DNA of 64,000 nucleotides from Candidatus Coatesiibacteriota bacterium (GCA_016927185.1 JAFGND010000006.1:36675-100674); one strand, 5' to 3'; counted from the first letter of the stretch, positions 52,678-62,493 are shown. Program-made: numbers and translations. Notes: generated by a model from the sequence alone, not told the origin.

Positions 52678-54456
52678 ATGTTAAGTTTGAAGCAGAGATC
52701 AGAGATAGTAATTGTAGCAATAACAGCTCTTTTTCTATCTATTATCTATCTCTGGGAAATTCCCAAACTGTCTTATAACTCTTTGTTTATGAATCCAGAT
52801 TCAGATACTGTCCTGTATACTTTAGACTGGCAAGCATACAGCATTATCTATGAACCTGGAAATTTCTTTCATATTCCCATGGGCTATCCGAAGAAATACA
52901 ATCTGGCTAGACAGGATCAGTTCTTCGGAGCATTGTTACTGTATTTGCCTATAAGATATCTGACTGATAATCCAGTATTTGCGCTGAATTTAACAACAAT
53001 TTTATTGTTCACCTTATGTCTTTTGTGCACGTATTTGTATGCTAGACACTTGAGATTCAATCCTTTAATCTCATTTGGTGTATCAATGGTTTATGCGTTT
53101 TATTCCTTTCATGCAACAAACATACCTAGAACACAACTGCATACAATCTACTTCTTACCACTGTCTTTGCTTTCAATGGAAATTTTCCTGGAAAAAAATA
53201 AAAGGATCTTCTTGTTTGTTTCAGGAATCTTGTATGGTATGCAGATAATATCTTGCTGGTATTATGGATTCTTTTTAGCACCCTTTATTATATTATATTT
53301 GTTTATAAGGGAGAAACAGGAAAAAAACAAGATAGGCAAGATACTAAAGGATTTCCTTTTGTTCAGCTTGTCTGTTTTCATAATCACTGCTCCATTTGCA
53401 TATCCATACTACTTGAATTACAAGCAAACACCTATTTTCTATATAAATCTTGATAAGGCTATAGAACGAAGCTTGAGTCTCAGGGATTTGTTTAATCCAA
53501 GCCCCTTTCTGAAAACCTTTAGCTTATATAGCAAGATTTTAAAACCAAAGATACCTTTTGAAGAACATACTGCATATATAGGTTTTATGCCATATTTGCT
53601 GCTCCTTATTATCTTGCCTTTATTTATAAGTCTATGGAAGAAAAACGAAATAGATAGAGATTTAAGGAAATTTGTTTTCCTGTTTCTATTTCTATTGATC
53701 ATTTCCTTCGTAATCGCATCTGGACCTGGCAAAATATGGAATAATCAATTTATTCCCCTGCCCTACTATTTTCTATACAAATTCATACCTGGATATAAAA
53801 GTATAAGATCTCCTGGAAGAGCCAACATAATGCTTGTTTTTTGCATTCTCTTTCTGATAGGTATTGTTTCAGAAGTATGCTTCAGGAAGATGAAACTGAA
53901 GCATAAAACAAAATTTATAATCTCCATATTAATACTGTTCATATCTTTCTATGAGATATTACCAATGAAATTCAAATTACTGAGACATCCACTGGAAAAA
54001 GAACTACCTGGAGTATACAAGACTTTAAAAAACTCGAATAATGAAATTGTATTACTTGATTTATACCCATATTCTCATAAAATAACCATACCTGATCCTA
54101 AAACAAACAATTTAACTAACAGAGTCTCAATGAAACCTTCCAAATGTCTTTATTTCGCGGTTTTTCACAGGAAAAAACTGGTTAACATGTATACAGCATA
54201 TCCAGATAGTGATTATATTGAAATAGAGAAAGCTGTTGATGACTTCCCTTCCGCTTTATCATTAAAGGAAATAATCAAGAGGAAATATATCACTCATGTT
54301 ATAATTCATACCGAAAATCTGGGTTATGAGGAAGACAAGATATTCCTTTCTGATAAAGCCAGGAAAGAATTAATAAAATTCGTAGAAGATAATCCGGAAT
54401 TAAAACTGCTTGGAATATATGATAGCAAAGACTATCTGATACAAATAATAAGATAG
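52678..54456 (+). CDS. Polytopic membrane protein, GT-C glycosyltransferase-like
   Basis: A 592-residue protein with about twelve hydrophobic segments. The start at 52678, two bases after the radical SAM stop, gives MLSLKQRSEIVIVAITALF, and the frame is open to 52648 in the overlapping reading. The first loop has MNPDSDTVLYTLDWQAYSII and GYPKKYNLARQDQFFGALLLY, and a later SIRSPGRANIMLVFCILFLI lies near the helical end, followed by a soluble C-terminal domain. The pattern recalls YfhO/GT-C-type proteins that use polyprenyl-phosphate sugars, but I cannot identify the family with certainty. Confidence 0.65.
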   Translation: MLSLKQRSEIVIVAITALFLSIIYLWEIPKLSYNSLFMNPDSDTVLYTLDWQAYSIIYEPGNFFHIPMGYPKKYNLARQDQFFGALLLYLPIRYLTDNPVFALNLTTILLFTLCLLCTYLYARHLRFNPLISFGVSMVYAFYSFHATNIPRTQLHTIYFLPLSLLSMEIFLEKNKRIFLFVSGILYGMQIISCWYYGFFLAPFIILYLFIREKQEKNKIGKILKDFLLFSLSVFIITAPFAYPYYLNYKQTPIFYINLDKAIERSLSLRDLFNPSPFLKTFSLYSKILKPKIPFEEHTAYIGFMPYLLLLIILPLFISLWKKNEIDRDLRKFVFLFLFLLIISFVIASGPGKIWNNQFIPLPYYFLYKFIPGYKSIRSPGRANIMLVFCILFLIGIVSEVCFRKMKLKHKTKFIISILILFISFYEILPMKFKLLRHPLEKELPGVYKTLKNSNNEIVLLDLYPYSHKITIPDPKTNNLTNRVSMKPSKCLYFAVFHRKKLVNMYTAYPDSDYIEIEKAVDDFPSALSLKEIIKRKYITHVIIHTENLGYEEDKIFLSDKARKELIKFVEDNPELKLLGIYDSKDYLIQIIR

Positions 54457-54457
54457 G

Positions 54458-55687
54458 TTATAATATTTTCTCTGTAATTTTGAAATGTAATTTGACTAAA
54501 CTGGAAAGGATCTCTCTTCCTTTCTGTAAATTGATTTCCTTTGCAATCTGAACAGTCTCACTGCTGCTTCCCAATGGTATTTTTCTCCCCAGATTCTCAC
54601 CCAATTTCTCACATTCAATCAAAAATCTTGCCCTGGCTAGAATACTTGCTGCTGCAACTGCCAGATTGTCTTCTCCTTTTGTTCTTATCCTTATTTCAAT
54701 CCGCGATGATATTTTTCTCAATGCTTTTGAAATCGTTTTTTCATCGGTAAACTGGTCAGAGAGAACTGCTTCCAGTGTTGATTTTTTCAAAGCGTCTTCC
54801 AGGACTTTGCTATGAGCCCAGGCAAGAAGATCATTAAGATTCTTTCCAGATGCTGAGAACTTCTCGTATAGTTTGTTATAAGTTGAAGGCAAGAAAACCT
54901 TGATAATACATTTCTCCAAGAATTCCTTCATCAAGATTGATGAGATCTCAATTATCTGCTTATCAATCAATAATTTACTATCCTTTATTCCCATATCAAT
55001 CAGCCTGTTTCTATAGTCTTCGTTATAAATAAAACCAGCAACCACAAGAGGTCCGAAATAGTCTCCCTTGCCAGCTTCATCAATTCCCAGATAACATGCA
55101 TAAGGTACTTTCCATTCATTTTGAGCTTCATTGGGTATAGCTGCAGTGATAACTGACTTGAATATCTCCTGGTTTTTCTTATTATTGCCTGGCAGATACT
55201 GAATACTCAATCCCCTGTTTTTTGTATGATAAGTATTTATCCTGTATACTTCATTCTCTTTTGAAAAAAATACCTGGAAGCCATAAGGAATTGCTTTTGA
55301 TTTACAGATATAAAAACCTTGCTTTTCCAGACTTGTTTTTATCGATAACAATATGTTTCTAAGAGGATTGTCAAGTTTATTGATTTGCTTCATGAATTCA
55401 TTTATTGTTTCCTTGAAAGGAATACCCTTGCTGATTGCTTCACTTACTAGCGTAGAGATAACAAATGCAGCATGATTGTTACCTTTCTGACTTATTTTCA
55501 TGGAGAATTTTTGCTTGATTGTGCTAAACAATACGTTACCTGAACCTAATCCTTCAGGCGTATGGATAATGAAGCTTATGCCTGAATTTATTACAGTTGG
55601 TTCCAGAAACCAATTGGGATACATATGGGCTAGTTCTACCTGAATATAATCATAAATACTCTGAAAAATGGGATTCATATCGTCCAT
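54458..55687 (-). CDS. rnhC: Ribonuclease HIII with extended N-terminal region
   Basis: A 409-residue RNase HII/HIII family enzyme that cleaves RNA in RNA-DNA hybrids. The catalytic domain starts near residue 200 with YLGIDEAGKGDYFGPLVVAGF (the first Asp and Glu), then GIKDSKLLID, the SDQF segment and ARARFLIECEKLG. RNase HIII proteins normally have about 300 residues with one TBP-like N-terminal domain. Here about 195 residues precede the core, and the stretches around 1-95 and 100-190 look alike in pattern (..GISFIIHTPEG.. and ..GFQVFFSKENEV..), suggesting two copies. Single gene, convergent with 52678-54456. Confidence 0.88.
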   Translation of the reverse strand: MDDMNPIFQSIYDYIQVELAHMYPNWFLEPTVINSGISFIIHTPEGLGSGNVLFSTIKQKFSMKISQKGNNHAAFVISTLVSEAISKGIPFKETINEFMKQINKLDNPLRNILLSIKTSLEKQGFYICKSKAIPYGFQVFFSKENEVYRINTYHTKNRGLSIQYLPGNNKKNQEIFKSVITAAIPNEAQNEWKVPYACYLGIDEAGKGDYFGPLVVAGFIYNEDYRNRLIDMGIKDSKLLIDKQIIEISSILMKEFLEKCIIKVFLPSTYNKLYEKFSASGKNLNDLLAWAHSKVLEDALKKSTLEAVLSDQFTDEKTISKALRKISSRIEIRIRTKGEDNLAVAAASILARARFLIECEKLGENLGRKIPLGSSSETVQIAKEINLQKGREILSSLVKLHFKITEKIL

Positions 55688-55698
55688 AGTCAGCCTTG

Positions 55699-56694
55699 TT
55701 AATAAGGAATCATCTCAACAAAACCTTCTCCAGATACCTTTATGCCTTCGAATTGTCCCTTACATTTTATACTGCCTTCATAAAAGACTCTTTCTTTTGG
55801 AGTATAAATTTCCTGGTTAATGAAATCTGTTTCAATATCCAATTCTATCGCTGGAGATTTACATTTCAAATTCCATAAGACTGGATATGTTATTTTTGAA
55901 TCAGGTGAAGACCAGTTCTTTAGTTCATTCAGTTCAAATTCCTGTGAATTCACAATTTTTCCATCTTTATAATACAAGGACAGATATTTATTTATTATCT
56001 TTCCCTTCATATTGAAAGCTTTGTAAAATACTATATCACTTCCATTATCCAATCTTATCCCAAACCAGTGCCAGAGATGATCCATCGAGAAATTTCCCCA
56101 TTGATGATCAAACCAGGCAAGTCCTTTTACTTTGGTTTTCACCCCGTCATTAATCATTTCCCCATCTACTTCAAGTCTGGTAAAAGAGTAATAGTGGTTG
56201 CTGCCAACAGTAAAAGGGACCTGACCATTTCCCCCAATGAGAAATACTGGCTTTGTTGACCTGAAATTAAGATTCCATGTTAACTGAGGATTTTTCACTT
56301 CAGAAATGAAACCGTCTTTATTTACGCTTTTGAAAACATCAGTATCTGACAGAATCCATTTCAGGTTTAGATCCTTATCTGAACTTATCAATTTCCCCTT
56401 CTGGAAAAAATATCTGAAACTCTTCTTGTCAGCATTATAAAGTGTCTGAATTCTGAAATGATTATTGAAATAGGCTACTATACCTGTCAGTTTCTGATTA
56501 TCTTCCGTTTTCAAGTGGAAATTATAATACCACCATTCTACGACATATTTGCTATGAATTCCATGATCTTTTGGAAATGTTATTTTATAATCTACATTAA
56601 TCTTCCTGCTGCAGCTTGTTAGCAGAAGAAATAGTAACAGGTAAAACTTGTTCACTCGCCAAAAATTGTATTGATTAGTGTTTCTGTCAAGCAT
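55699..56694 (-). CDS. CrtC/AttH-like lipocalin-fold lipoprotein
   Basis: A 331-residue protein with a lipobox (LLLTSC near residue 27) after a hydrophobic stretch. The body matches the AttH/CrtC-like lipocalin group: YVVEWWYYNFHLKTED, GLAWFDHQWGNFSMDHLWHWFGIRLDNGSDIVFYKAF. CrtC is a carotenoid hydratase, but many relatives have no known activity and no carotenoid genes are here. The start at 56694 is uncertain; a GTG at the VNKFYLLL position is an alternative and would give a shorter signal. It is followed by rnhC after an 11-base gap. Confidence 0.8.
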   Translation of the reverse strand: MLDRNTNQYNFWRVNKFYLLLFLLLTSCSRKINVDYKITFPKDHGIHSKYVVEWWYYNFHLKTEDNQKLTGIVAYFNNHFRIQTLYNADKKSFRYFFQKGKLISSDKDLNLKWILSDTDVFKSVNKDGFISEVKNPQLTWNLNFRSTKPVFLIGGNGQVPFTVGSNHYYSFTRLEVDGEMINDGVKTKVKGLAWFDHQWGNFSMDHLWHWFGIRLDNGSDIVFYKAFNMKGKIINKYLSLYYKDGKIVNSQEFELNELKNWSSPDSKITYPVLWNLKCKSPAIELDIETDFINQEIYTPKERVFYEGSIKCKGQFEGIKVSGEGFVEMIPY

Positions 56695-56759
56695 AGCAAA
56701 TCTCTTGACTTTTTTTGTTACTTAAACAGCTTCAGATAAAATTCACAAGGAGACATTTT

Positions 56760-57209
56760 ATGAAATTCAGAATTATTATACTTCTTCTTTTGGTATCATT
56801 TTCATTGAAGGTTTTTGCAGAAGAGAGTTCTGAAGATAAAACAAAAGATATCAGACTGCTTCTGGAACTGACTGGTGCAGAAGAAAATTCCAAACAGGCG
56901 ATCCAGAATCTGATAAACATTATGAAAAAAACAGCACCAGCAATATCTGATGAATACTGGAAGAACTTCATGAAAAACCTGAAAACTGATGTTATGATAA
57001 ATCTTCTTGTTCCAGTTTATGACAAGTATTTCACTCATGAAGATATAAAGGGGATGATTGAATTCTATAAAACTCCCCTTGGCAAGAAGATAGTTTCTGT
57101 CCAGCCAAGCCTTACAAAAGATGCTATGGAAATAGGCCAGAAGTGGGGAATTCAGATAAGTCAACAAATAATGAAAGACATCCAGGAAAAAAATAAGAGG
57201 GAGGAATGA
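56760..57209 (+). CDS. DUF2059 secreted protein
   Basis: A 149-residue protein started at the ATG at 56760, behind AAGGAGA; the frame is open to 56715 with no ribosome site. Signal peptide MKFRIIILLLLVSFSLKVFAEE. The domain has RLLLELTGAEENSKQAIQNL, LLVPVYDKYFTHEDIKGMIEFYKTPLGKKIV and LTKDAMEIGQKWGI, the standard DUF2059 pattern of helices. Its stop overlaps the start of the papain-like protease gene (ATGA), so the two are translationally coupled. Function unknown; a chaperone or inhibitor for the protease is a guess. Confidence 0.85.
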   Translation: MKFRIIILLLLVSFSLKVFAEESSEDKTKDIRLLLELTGAEENSKQAIQNLINIMKKTAPAISDEYWKNFMKNLKTDVMINLLVPVYDKYFTHEDIKGMIEFYKTPLGKKIVSVQPSLTKDAMEIGQKWGIQISQQIMKDIQEKNKREE

Positions 57210-58684
57210 TGAAGACTCTTCTGATTATCATAATAGCATTAACCTGCAATTTGCTTTTTTCAGAAGCTGCAACAATTAGGCAGATAAAAGAAGCGATAGT
57301 GAAAAAGAATGCGAAATGGAATGCAGAAAACAACCTGATTTTTTCTCAACCCTTTGAAATAAGAAAACTTATGTGCGGAACTAAACTACCTGAAAAACTT
57401 CCGCCAGTCCAGGTTGAAGTAAGTTATGAGAACTTATCGCAACCTGACAATTTCAGATGGGATAATTATGGAGGGTATAACTGGCTTACTCCTGTAAGAA
57501 ATCAAAGCAGCTGTGGCTCTTGCTGGGCATTTGCAGCAGTTGGTGTTTTTGAGGGACAGGAAAAGATAACAAATGGTAATCCATTTTATGAATTCGATTT
57601 TAGTGAACAGTATCTCGTATCAACTTGCTGTAATGCTGGGGATTGTGGAGGTGGAGACCATGGATCCGCTCTCGCTTTCATAGTAAATCCAGGAATACCT
57701 GATGAAGCATGTTTTCCTTATAAAGCCAAGAATGCTGATTGTTCGGAACGATGCAGCGATTGGCAAAGCAGAATGAAAAAAGCTGCATCAAGCTATAATA
57801 TTGCCAGTATTACAGTCCCGCCTTTGAAAGAAGCATTAAGAAAGGGACCAGTTGCAGTTTCTTTCATGGTTTATGAAGATTTCCAGGCATATAAAGGTGG
57901 TGTTTATGAATATACTTATGGTTCTTTCCTTGGAGGTCATGCAGTAGTATTAGCAGGATGGGATGACGCATTCCAATGCTGGGTATGCAAGAATTCCTGG
58001 GGTGCTTCCTGGGGGGAAAAAGGCTATTTCAGAATAAAATACGGGAATTGTGGCATTGGCCTTCTTTTCAATTATGCTTGCACAGTTAACAAGGATGAAA
58101 AATCCCTCAGGGTTGATATACCTAATGGTGGTGAATACTGGAAAGCAGGAAGTTCAGAAATCATAAAATGGACACCAACTGGAGAAGTGAGAAATGTTGA
58201 TATTCTGTTTACGACAGATGCTGGTTTGAATTGGCAGAATATTGCAACATCAGAATCTAATGATGGTGAGTTCAGCTGGATGATACCTGATGATACACCA
58301 AGAACTACTATTGCAAAAGTGAAAGTTGTTGAAAGCAATACTTATGAAACGCAAGACCAAAGCGACAATTACTTCACAATCGAAGAAAAAGAGAATTCAT
58401 TTTTAGATTTTGCTAAAGGTAAATTCCTGCCAGATTATGGAATAAAATTTATTTCAAGAATGCCTGTAAAAGACAAAGCAATCTGGGAAATCAATCTTCC
58501 AAGAAATACTAATGTCGCTGTGCAGATTTTCGATGTAAATGGTAAATTCCTTGAGGAACAGACTTTCACTCTGTCTTTAGGCAAAGGTAATTATACATGG
58601 AATCCTGCTAAATCTGGAGTCTTTATTGTAGTATTCAAGACAAACAAAACAATAATTTCTCAAAAAATAGTCGTTATAAAATGA
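57206..58684 (+). CDS. Secreted papain-family (C1A) protease with C-terminal sorting-type domain
   Basis: A 492-residue protein with a signal peptide (KTLLIIIIALTCNLLFSEA), a propeptide-like stretch and a C1A protease domain. Catalytic residues are Cys106 in SSCGSCWAF, His245 in GGHAVVLAGW and Asn263 in CKNSWGASWGEKGYF; the oxyanion Gln is in VRNQSSCGS. A Ser/Thr-rich beta-sandwich domain (about 300-395, GGEYWKAGSSEIIKWTPTG) follows, then a C-terminal domain (VQIFDVNGKFLEEQTF) of sorting type. ATG at 57206 or 57209; the second lies better behind GGGAGG. Translationally coupled to the DUF2059 gene. Confidence 0.93.
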   Translation: MMKTLLIIIIALTCNLLFSEAATIRQIKEAIVKKNAKWNAENNLIFSQPFEIRKLMCGTKLPEKLPPVQVEVSYENLSQPDNFRWDNYGGYNWLTPVRNQSSCGSCWAFAAVGVFEGQEKITNGNPFYEFDFSEQYLVSTCCNAGDCGGGDHGSALAFIVNPGIPDEACFPYKAKNADCSERCSDWQSRMKKAASSYNIASITVPPLKEALRKGPVAVSFMVYEDFQAYKGGVYEYTYGSFLGGHAVVLAGWDDAFQCWVCKNSWGASWGEKGYFRIKYGNCGIGLLFNYACTVNKDEKSLRVDIPNGGEYWKAGSSEIIKWTPTGEVRNVDILFTTDAGLNWQNIATSESNDGEFSWMIPDDTPRTTIAKVKVVESNTYETQDQSDNYFTIEEKENSFLDFAKGKFLPDYGIKFISRMPVKDKAIWEINLPRNTNVAVQIFDVNGKFLEEQTFTLSLGKGNYTWNPAKSGVFIVVFKTNKTIISQKIVVIK

Positions 58685-58685
58685 G

Positions 58686-58712
58686 GAAAGGTTCCTGCAA
58701 AAAACCTTTCTT
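58686..58712 (+). terminator. Candidate hairpin terminator after the protease gene
   Basis: An 8-bp stem (GAAAGGTT and AACCTTTC) with a 9-base loop begins 2 bases after the protease stop and is followed by only two T, so a weak or bidirectional terminator. Confidence 0.45.
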
Positions 58713-58762
58713 AAATCCAGATAAGTTTTAATGATATAGTTTTCTGTCTATGGAAGTTTCAT

Positions 58763-60250
58763 TCAACACTTTTTTTCTTCAAGAACATCTGTAGCTTTTC
58801 CTTTTGGCTTGCTTCTCTTGAAAAACTTGAAGAAAATCTTTGCATAATCCATATTTCTGGTTAATTCACCAGGATGTTTTATTGTCCACCATATTTGATG
58901 AGCTATATATTCAGGTCTCAGATAAAATGCCTTTCTTGCACTATGACAAAAGGAAACCATTTCCTCATTTGGCAAATCAGGATAACTTAAATGTGTCCTG
59001 TAATATCCTTCCCTGTCTATCCAGTCTCTGTAGTCATGAGTTTTCAGATAACCTTCTTTCCTTGCCCATTCATAAAACTCAGTTCCTGGATATAACATTA
59101 CCGGGAAAAACTGGGCAGTATCTGTGTTAAGCTTGATGGCAAAATCCAGTGTTTCTTTCATGGTTTCTCTTGTTTCTCCTGGTAAACCTATCATATAACA
59201 TCCCCTGACAAGTATACCATGCTTTTTTGTATATTGAACAAATTTATAAGCTTTCTCTAATTTAAGAGATTTTTTCATTCTATCAAGAATATCCTGGTTT
59301 CCACTCTCGAACCCTACACAGAGAAGCCTGCACCCTGCCTTCTTTAAAATACTTATAGTTTCTTCGTCTGCATCTGCTCTCGCATTGGCAGAAAAAGAAA
59401 ACTTGAAGTTCCTTCTCAGTATTTCTTCGCAGATTTTTATTGTATGAGATTTCAATGCAATGAAAGTGTCATCTTCGAACATAATGTCTCTCAGGAAAAA
59501 ATTGTTCCATGCCCAGATTATTTCATCTACAATCGCCTCTGGATCTCTCAGTCTGACTTTATGTCCTGCGAATGTCTGGGGATAAACGCATTGAATGCAT
59601 TGAAAAGGACATCCTCTTGTAGTGATTAAAGTGAGTATTGGATGTCTGGAATGTGCATATCTGTAATCTGAGTGTACAAGATGCTTTTTATACTGATATG
59701 ATACAAACGGGAATTTTTCAAGGTTGGTTTCTAACTCCCTGTCTTCATTATGCATAATTTTGCCTTCTGAATTTCTGTATGTCAGTCCCTTTACTGTCGA
59801 GATATCACCTTTATCTTCAAGTACTTGTGCCAGTTCAGCAACAGTCAATTCATATTCAAATCTCAATATACCATCAAGAGTATTGTCTATATTCATTGTC
59901 TCTTCAGGAACTGCTGTAACATGAGTTCCTACAAGAACAGAATATAAATCAGGTTTAACTGCTTTTAATCTCCTTACTACATCAATATCATTATAAACAG
60001 AGGGTGTGCTGCTTTCGACAACCAGCAAATCCGGTTTCCATTCTTGTACTACTTTTAATGGTACATCAATCTCCTGATGTCTTGCTGGGCAATCCAGTAC
60101 TTTCACCTCATGTCCATTTTTCTCGGCATAACCAGCTGCATAACATAAATATAGAGGATAATATTGAGTTCCGCCCGGATTTACTCCAGGACTTCTTTGA
60201 GGTCTGCAATAGTTCTTGAAAAATGGAGGATTTAGAAAAAGGATTCGCAT
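58763..60250 (-). CDS. Cobalamin-binding-domain radical SAM protein
   Basis: A 495-residue enzyme with an N-terminal B12-binding-type domain (about 1-165, LYLCYAAGYAEKNGHEVKVLDCPA) and a radical SAM core with CPFQCIQC in TTRGCPFQCIQCVYPQTFAGH. VGFESGNQDILDRMKKSL and YMIGLPGETRETMKETLDFAI match the same family as the gene at 42175. Proteins of this layout act in lipid, hopanoid and glycan modifications. AAAGGAGTATAA precedes the ATG. A single gene between the protease and a MORN-repeat gene. Substrate unknown. Confidence 0.88.
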   Translation of the reverse strand: MRILFLNPPFFKNYCRPQRSPGVNPGGTQYYPLYLCYAAGYAEKNGHEVKVLDCPARHQEIDVPLKVVQEWKPDLLVVESSTPSVYNDIDVVRRLKAVKPDLYSVLVGTHVTAVPEETMNIDNTLDGILRFEYELTVAELAQVLEDKGDISTVKGLTYRNSEGKIMHNEDRELETNLEKFPFVSYQYKKHLVHSDYRYAHSRHPILTLITTRGCPFQCIQCVYPQTFAGHKVRLRDPEAIVDEIIWAWNNFFLRDIMFEDDTFIALKSHTIKICEEILRRNFKFSFSANARADADEETISILKKAGCRLLCVGFESGNQDILDRMKKSLKLEKAYKFVQYTKKHGILVRGCYMIGLPGETRETMKETLDFAIKLNTDTAQFFPVMLYPGTEFYEWARKEGYLKTHDYRDWIDREGYYRTHLSYPDLPNEEMVSFCHSARKAFYLRPEYIAHQIWWTIKHPGELTRNMDYAKIFFKFFKRSKPKGKATDVLEEKKC

Positions 60251-60402
60251 TTATACTCCTTTTGCTTGTTTTTTTTACAATAGCTTGATTTATAAGCATT
60301 TGTGTCAATGAGATTTAAAATAAAGGACGAAAATATTGCATAATTAATGACTTGTTTCGAAAATAAACAGCATAGACGACAAAAAAATGAGAAGAAAACA
60401 GG

Positions 60403-61008
60403 TTACTTCTGCATAGCTTCTTCCCTGATCTTCTCTCCCCTTTGGTTAAAATATAACCATGTTCCTTTCATGATGTCCGACTTGTATTCTCCTTCAGTAG
60501 CGATAACTCCGCTTCTATACCATTCTGTCCATTTGCCTTCCTTCAGGCCAGCTAAATAGTTTGCTTCAATATGCTTGTTTCCATTTTGAAAATATAATGT
60601 TGAATAACCATCACGCTTTCCTTCTGAATACTTTTCTTCAATTAATACTGAGCCATTTTCATAATTTACTACCCAATGTCCCTCTTTTTTTCCATTCTTG
60701 TATAGACCTCCGCCCCATAATTTTCCATTCTTGTGAAAATATACCCATCTACCTTCTTTCAATCCATTCTCCATTCTTCCATGGGCTCTCTTTTGCCCAC
60801 TACTCCATTTATCTTCACAATCACCATGCTGTTTAGCATCTCTTGTTGAGACTTCCCTTTTCCATGAATTGCTGTTCTTCTGCTCTTTTTCTATATCAAA
60901 AATATCAACTGGGTTTTCAGTCTTTTCCACTTCAGCATAATAATAAGTTTCAGCAAATACAAGAGAATTAAGGATAAACAGGAAAAATAGAAATATTAAT
61001 TTATTCAA
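60403..61008 (-). CDS. Secreted MORN-repeat protein, TTG start
   Basis: A 201-residue protein started at the TTG at 61008, six bases after AAGGAGG, giving the signal LNKLIFLFFLFILNSLVFAE; the ATG 24 codons upstream (61080) has no ribosome site and adds a long basic leader. From about residue 65 there are six or so YwqK/MORN repeats (GRWVYFHKNGKLWGGGLY, GHWVVNYENGSVLIEEKY, GKWTEWYRSGVIATEGEY). It shares this repeat type with the protein at 39074-39907. Located just after the M16 peptidase genes (81-base gap). Function unknown. Confidence 0.78.
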   Translation of the reverse strand: MNKLIFLFFLFILNSLVFAETYYYAEVEKTENPVDIFDIEKEQKNSNSWKREVSTRDAKQHGDCEDKWSSGQKRAHGRMENGLKEGRWVYFHKNGKLWGGGLYKNGKKEGHWVVNYENGSVLIEEKYSEGKRDGYSTLYFQNGNKHIEANYLAGLKEGKWTEWYRSGVIATEGEYKSDIMKGTWLYFNQRGEKIREEAMQK

Positions 61009-61088
61009 AGTACTCCTCCTTGTTGTATCAAACAATTTGCTAGATAAGTAAGCAAATTTCCTCTCTAAAATCAAAAACAAAGGTAAAA

Positions 61089-62492
61089 CTAGTTTTCAAT
61101 ATTGATTATATTTACTTTACCATATTTTGCAAGATGTGATTCCAGTTCCTTTGGTCCCACAACAACAATAAGTAATTTATTGGTATTTATCAAGTCACCT
61201 GCAACTGCCTTGACTTCATCCGGTTTTACTTTCATAAAAGCCTCAAGATCCATTTCATCTTCGTTTTCCGGTCTTTTAAAAAATTCCCTTATCATTTCTT
61301 GCTTTAAAACTGACATAGAATTCTCATACCTGAAAGCCCATTGATTCTGCATTTTCTCCTTGAAAACTGACATTGTTGTATCAGATGGCGTATTAAGCTG
61401 CATATCATTAATCACTTTTATCATTGCATCTATTGCATTTATAACACTGGAAGGTTTTGTATAACAAACAGTCCTGAATAGACCTTTGTCTATTCCTTCG
61501 CCAATTCCACCCCATACAGCATATGCATATCCAAGTTCATTTCTTACTACCTGTATAAGTACGCTTGCAAATCCATCATATCCGAAAATCTGATTAAACA
61601 TCGATATCTGGATTTTCTTATCAGACCATCTCTTCACGCCAAAATGCCCCATCACTATAGATGCCTGCTCTACTTCCTTTGGCAGAAGATATATTCCTGC
61701 TGGATAATCTTCTCTTACTTTCTCTATCTGTGGAAAATCTGGAGGACTTTCATTCCATGAATCAAACAGTTTTTCTACTTCCCGGGAAACCTCTTCAGCA
61801 TTGAAATCACCAGCAATGGCAATATACATATTGCCAGGCGTTACCCATTTTTTATGCCAGCTAACGAGATCCTCTCTGGAGAGGCTCTTGAAATCATCCT
61901 CAGTTGGTTTCCATCCCCATATAGTGTCTTTTCCATACATCAACTTATTGAATGCAACATGAGCCAGCCAGCTGGGTCTGTCTCTGTTTCTTATTATAGA
62001 TTCTATCTGCTGTTTCTTGAAAATGTCAAATCTTTTTTCATCAAATCGCGGTTTCAACAATATTTCTTTAAAAAAGATCAAAAGCTGGGTTCTATGTTCA
62101 ATTAAGCAATTCCCGTCAAAACCACATAGCTCGCTGTCACCCCAAAATCTTATTCCTGCTGCATTTCTTTCAAACCAGTCTTCAATAATCTCTGGGGATT
62201 GTGATTCAGTACCACCTATTTCCATCATTTTCATGCTCGCTGAAGGTATATGTCCTTTTCTATAGGGGAGATATAAATATCCTGCCTTGAAAAAACCGGA
62301 AAACTCGAAAATAGGCAAGGTATGATCTTCATAAATAAACAACTTGATTCCATTTGGAAGCACCTTCTTTATGAATTTCAATTTTCTGACAGGCTTCAAG
62401 GGTGTTGATTTCAGATCCTTCGGGTCGTAAACTTTAGCGTTGGAGAGGCTTGTAATTAAGAATAGCAAAAAAACGAGTATAAAGTTCCTCAT
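61089..62492 (-). CDS. M16-family peptidase homologue without the zinc motif
   Basis: A 467-residue protein with a signal peptide (MRNFILVFLLFLITSLSNA). It has the pitrilysin/M16 fold pattern: KVLPNGIKLFIYEDHTLPIFEFSGFFKAG at the N-terminus, YIAIAGDFNAEEVSREVEKLFDSW and the C-terminal repeat. At the HxxEH position it reads SASMKMMEIGGTES, so the zinc residues are lost. Such proteins pair with an active M16 subunit. The stop-to-start spacing to the active partner upstream is one base, consistent with a heterodimer. Exported. Confidence 0.9.
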   Translation of the reverse strand: MRNFILVFLLFLITSLSNAKVYDPKDLKSTPLKPVRKLKFIKKVLPNGIKLFIYEDHTLPIFEFSGFFKAGYLYLPYRKGHIPSASMKMMEIGGTESQSPEIIEDWFERNAAGIRFWGDSELCGFDGNCLIEHRTQLLIFFKEILLKPRFDEKRFDIFKKQQIESIIRNRDRPSWLAHVAFNKLMYGKDTIWGWKPTEDDFKSLSREDLVSWHKKWVTPGNMYIAIAGDFNAEEVSREVEKLFDSWNESPPDFPQIEKVREDYPAGIYLLPKEVEQASIVMGHFGVKRWSDKKIQISMFNQIFGYDGFASVLIQVVRNELGYAYAVWGGIGEGIDKGLFRTVCYTKPSSVINAIDAMIKVINDMQLNTPSDTTMSVFKEKMQNQWAFRYENSMSVLKQEMIREFFKRPENEDEMDLEAFMKVKPDEVKAVAGDLINTNKLLIVVVGPKELESHLAKYGKVNIINIEN

Positions 62493-62493
62493 T

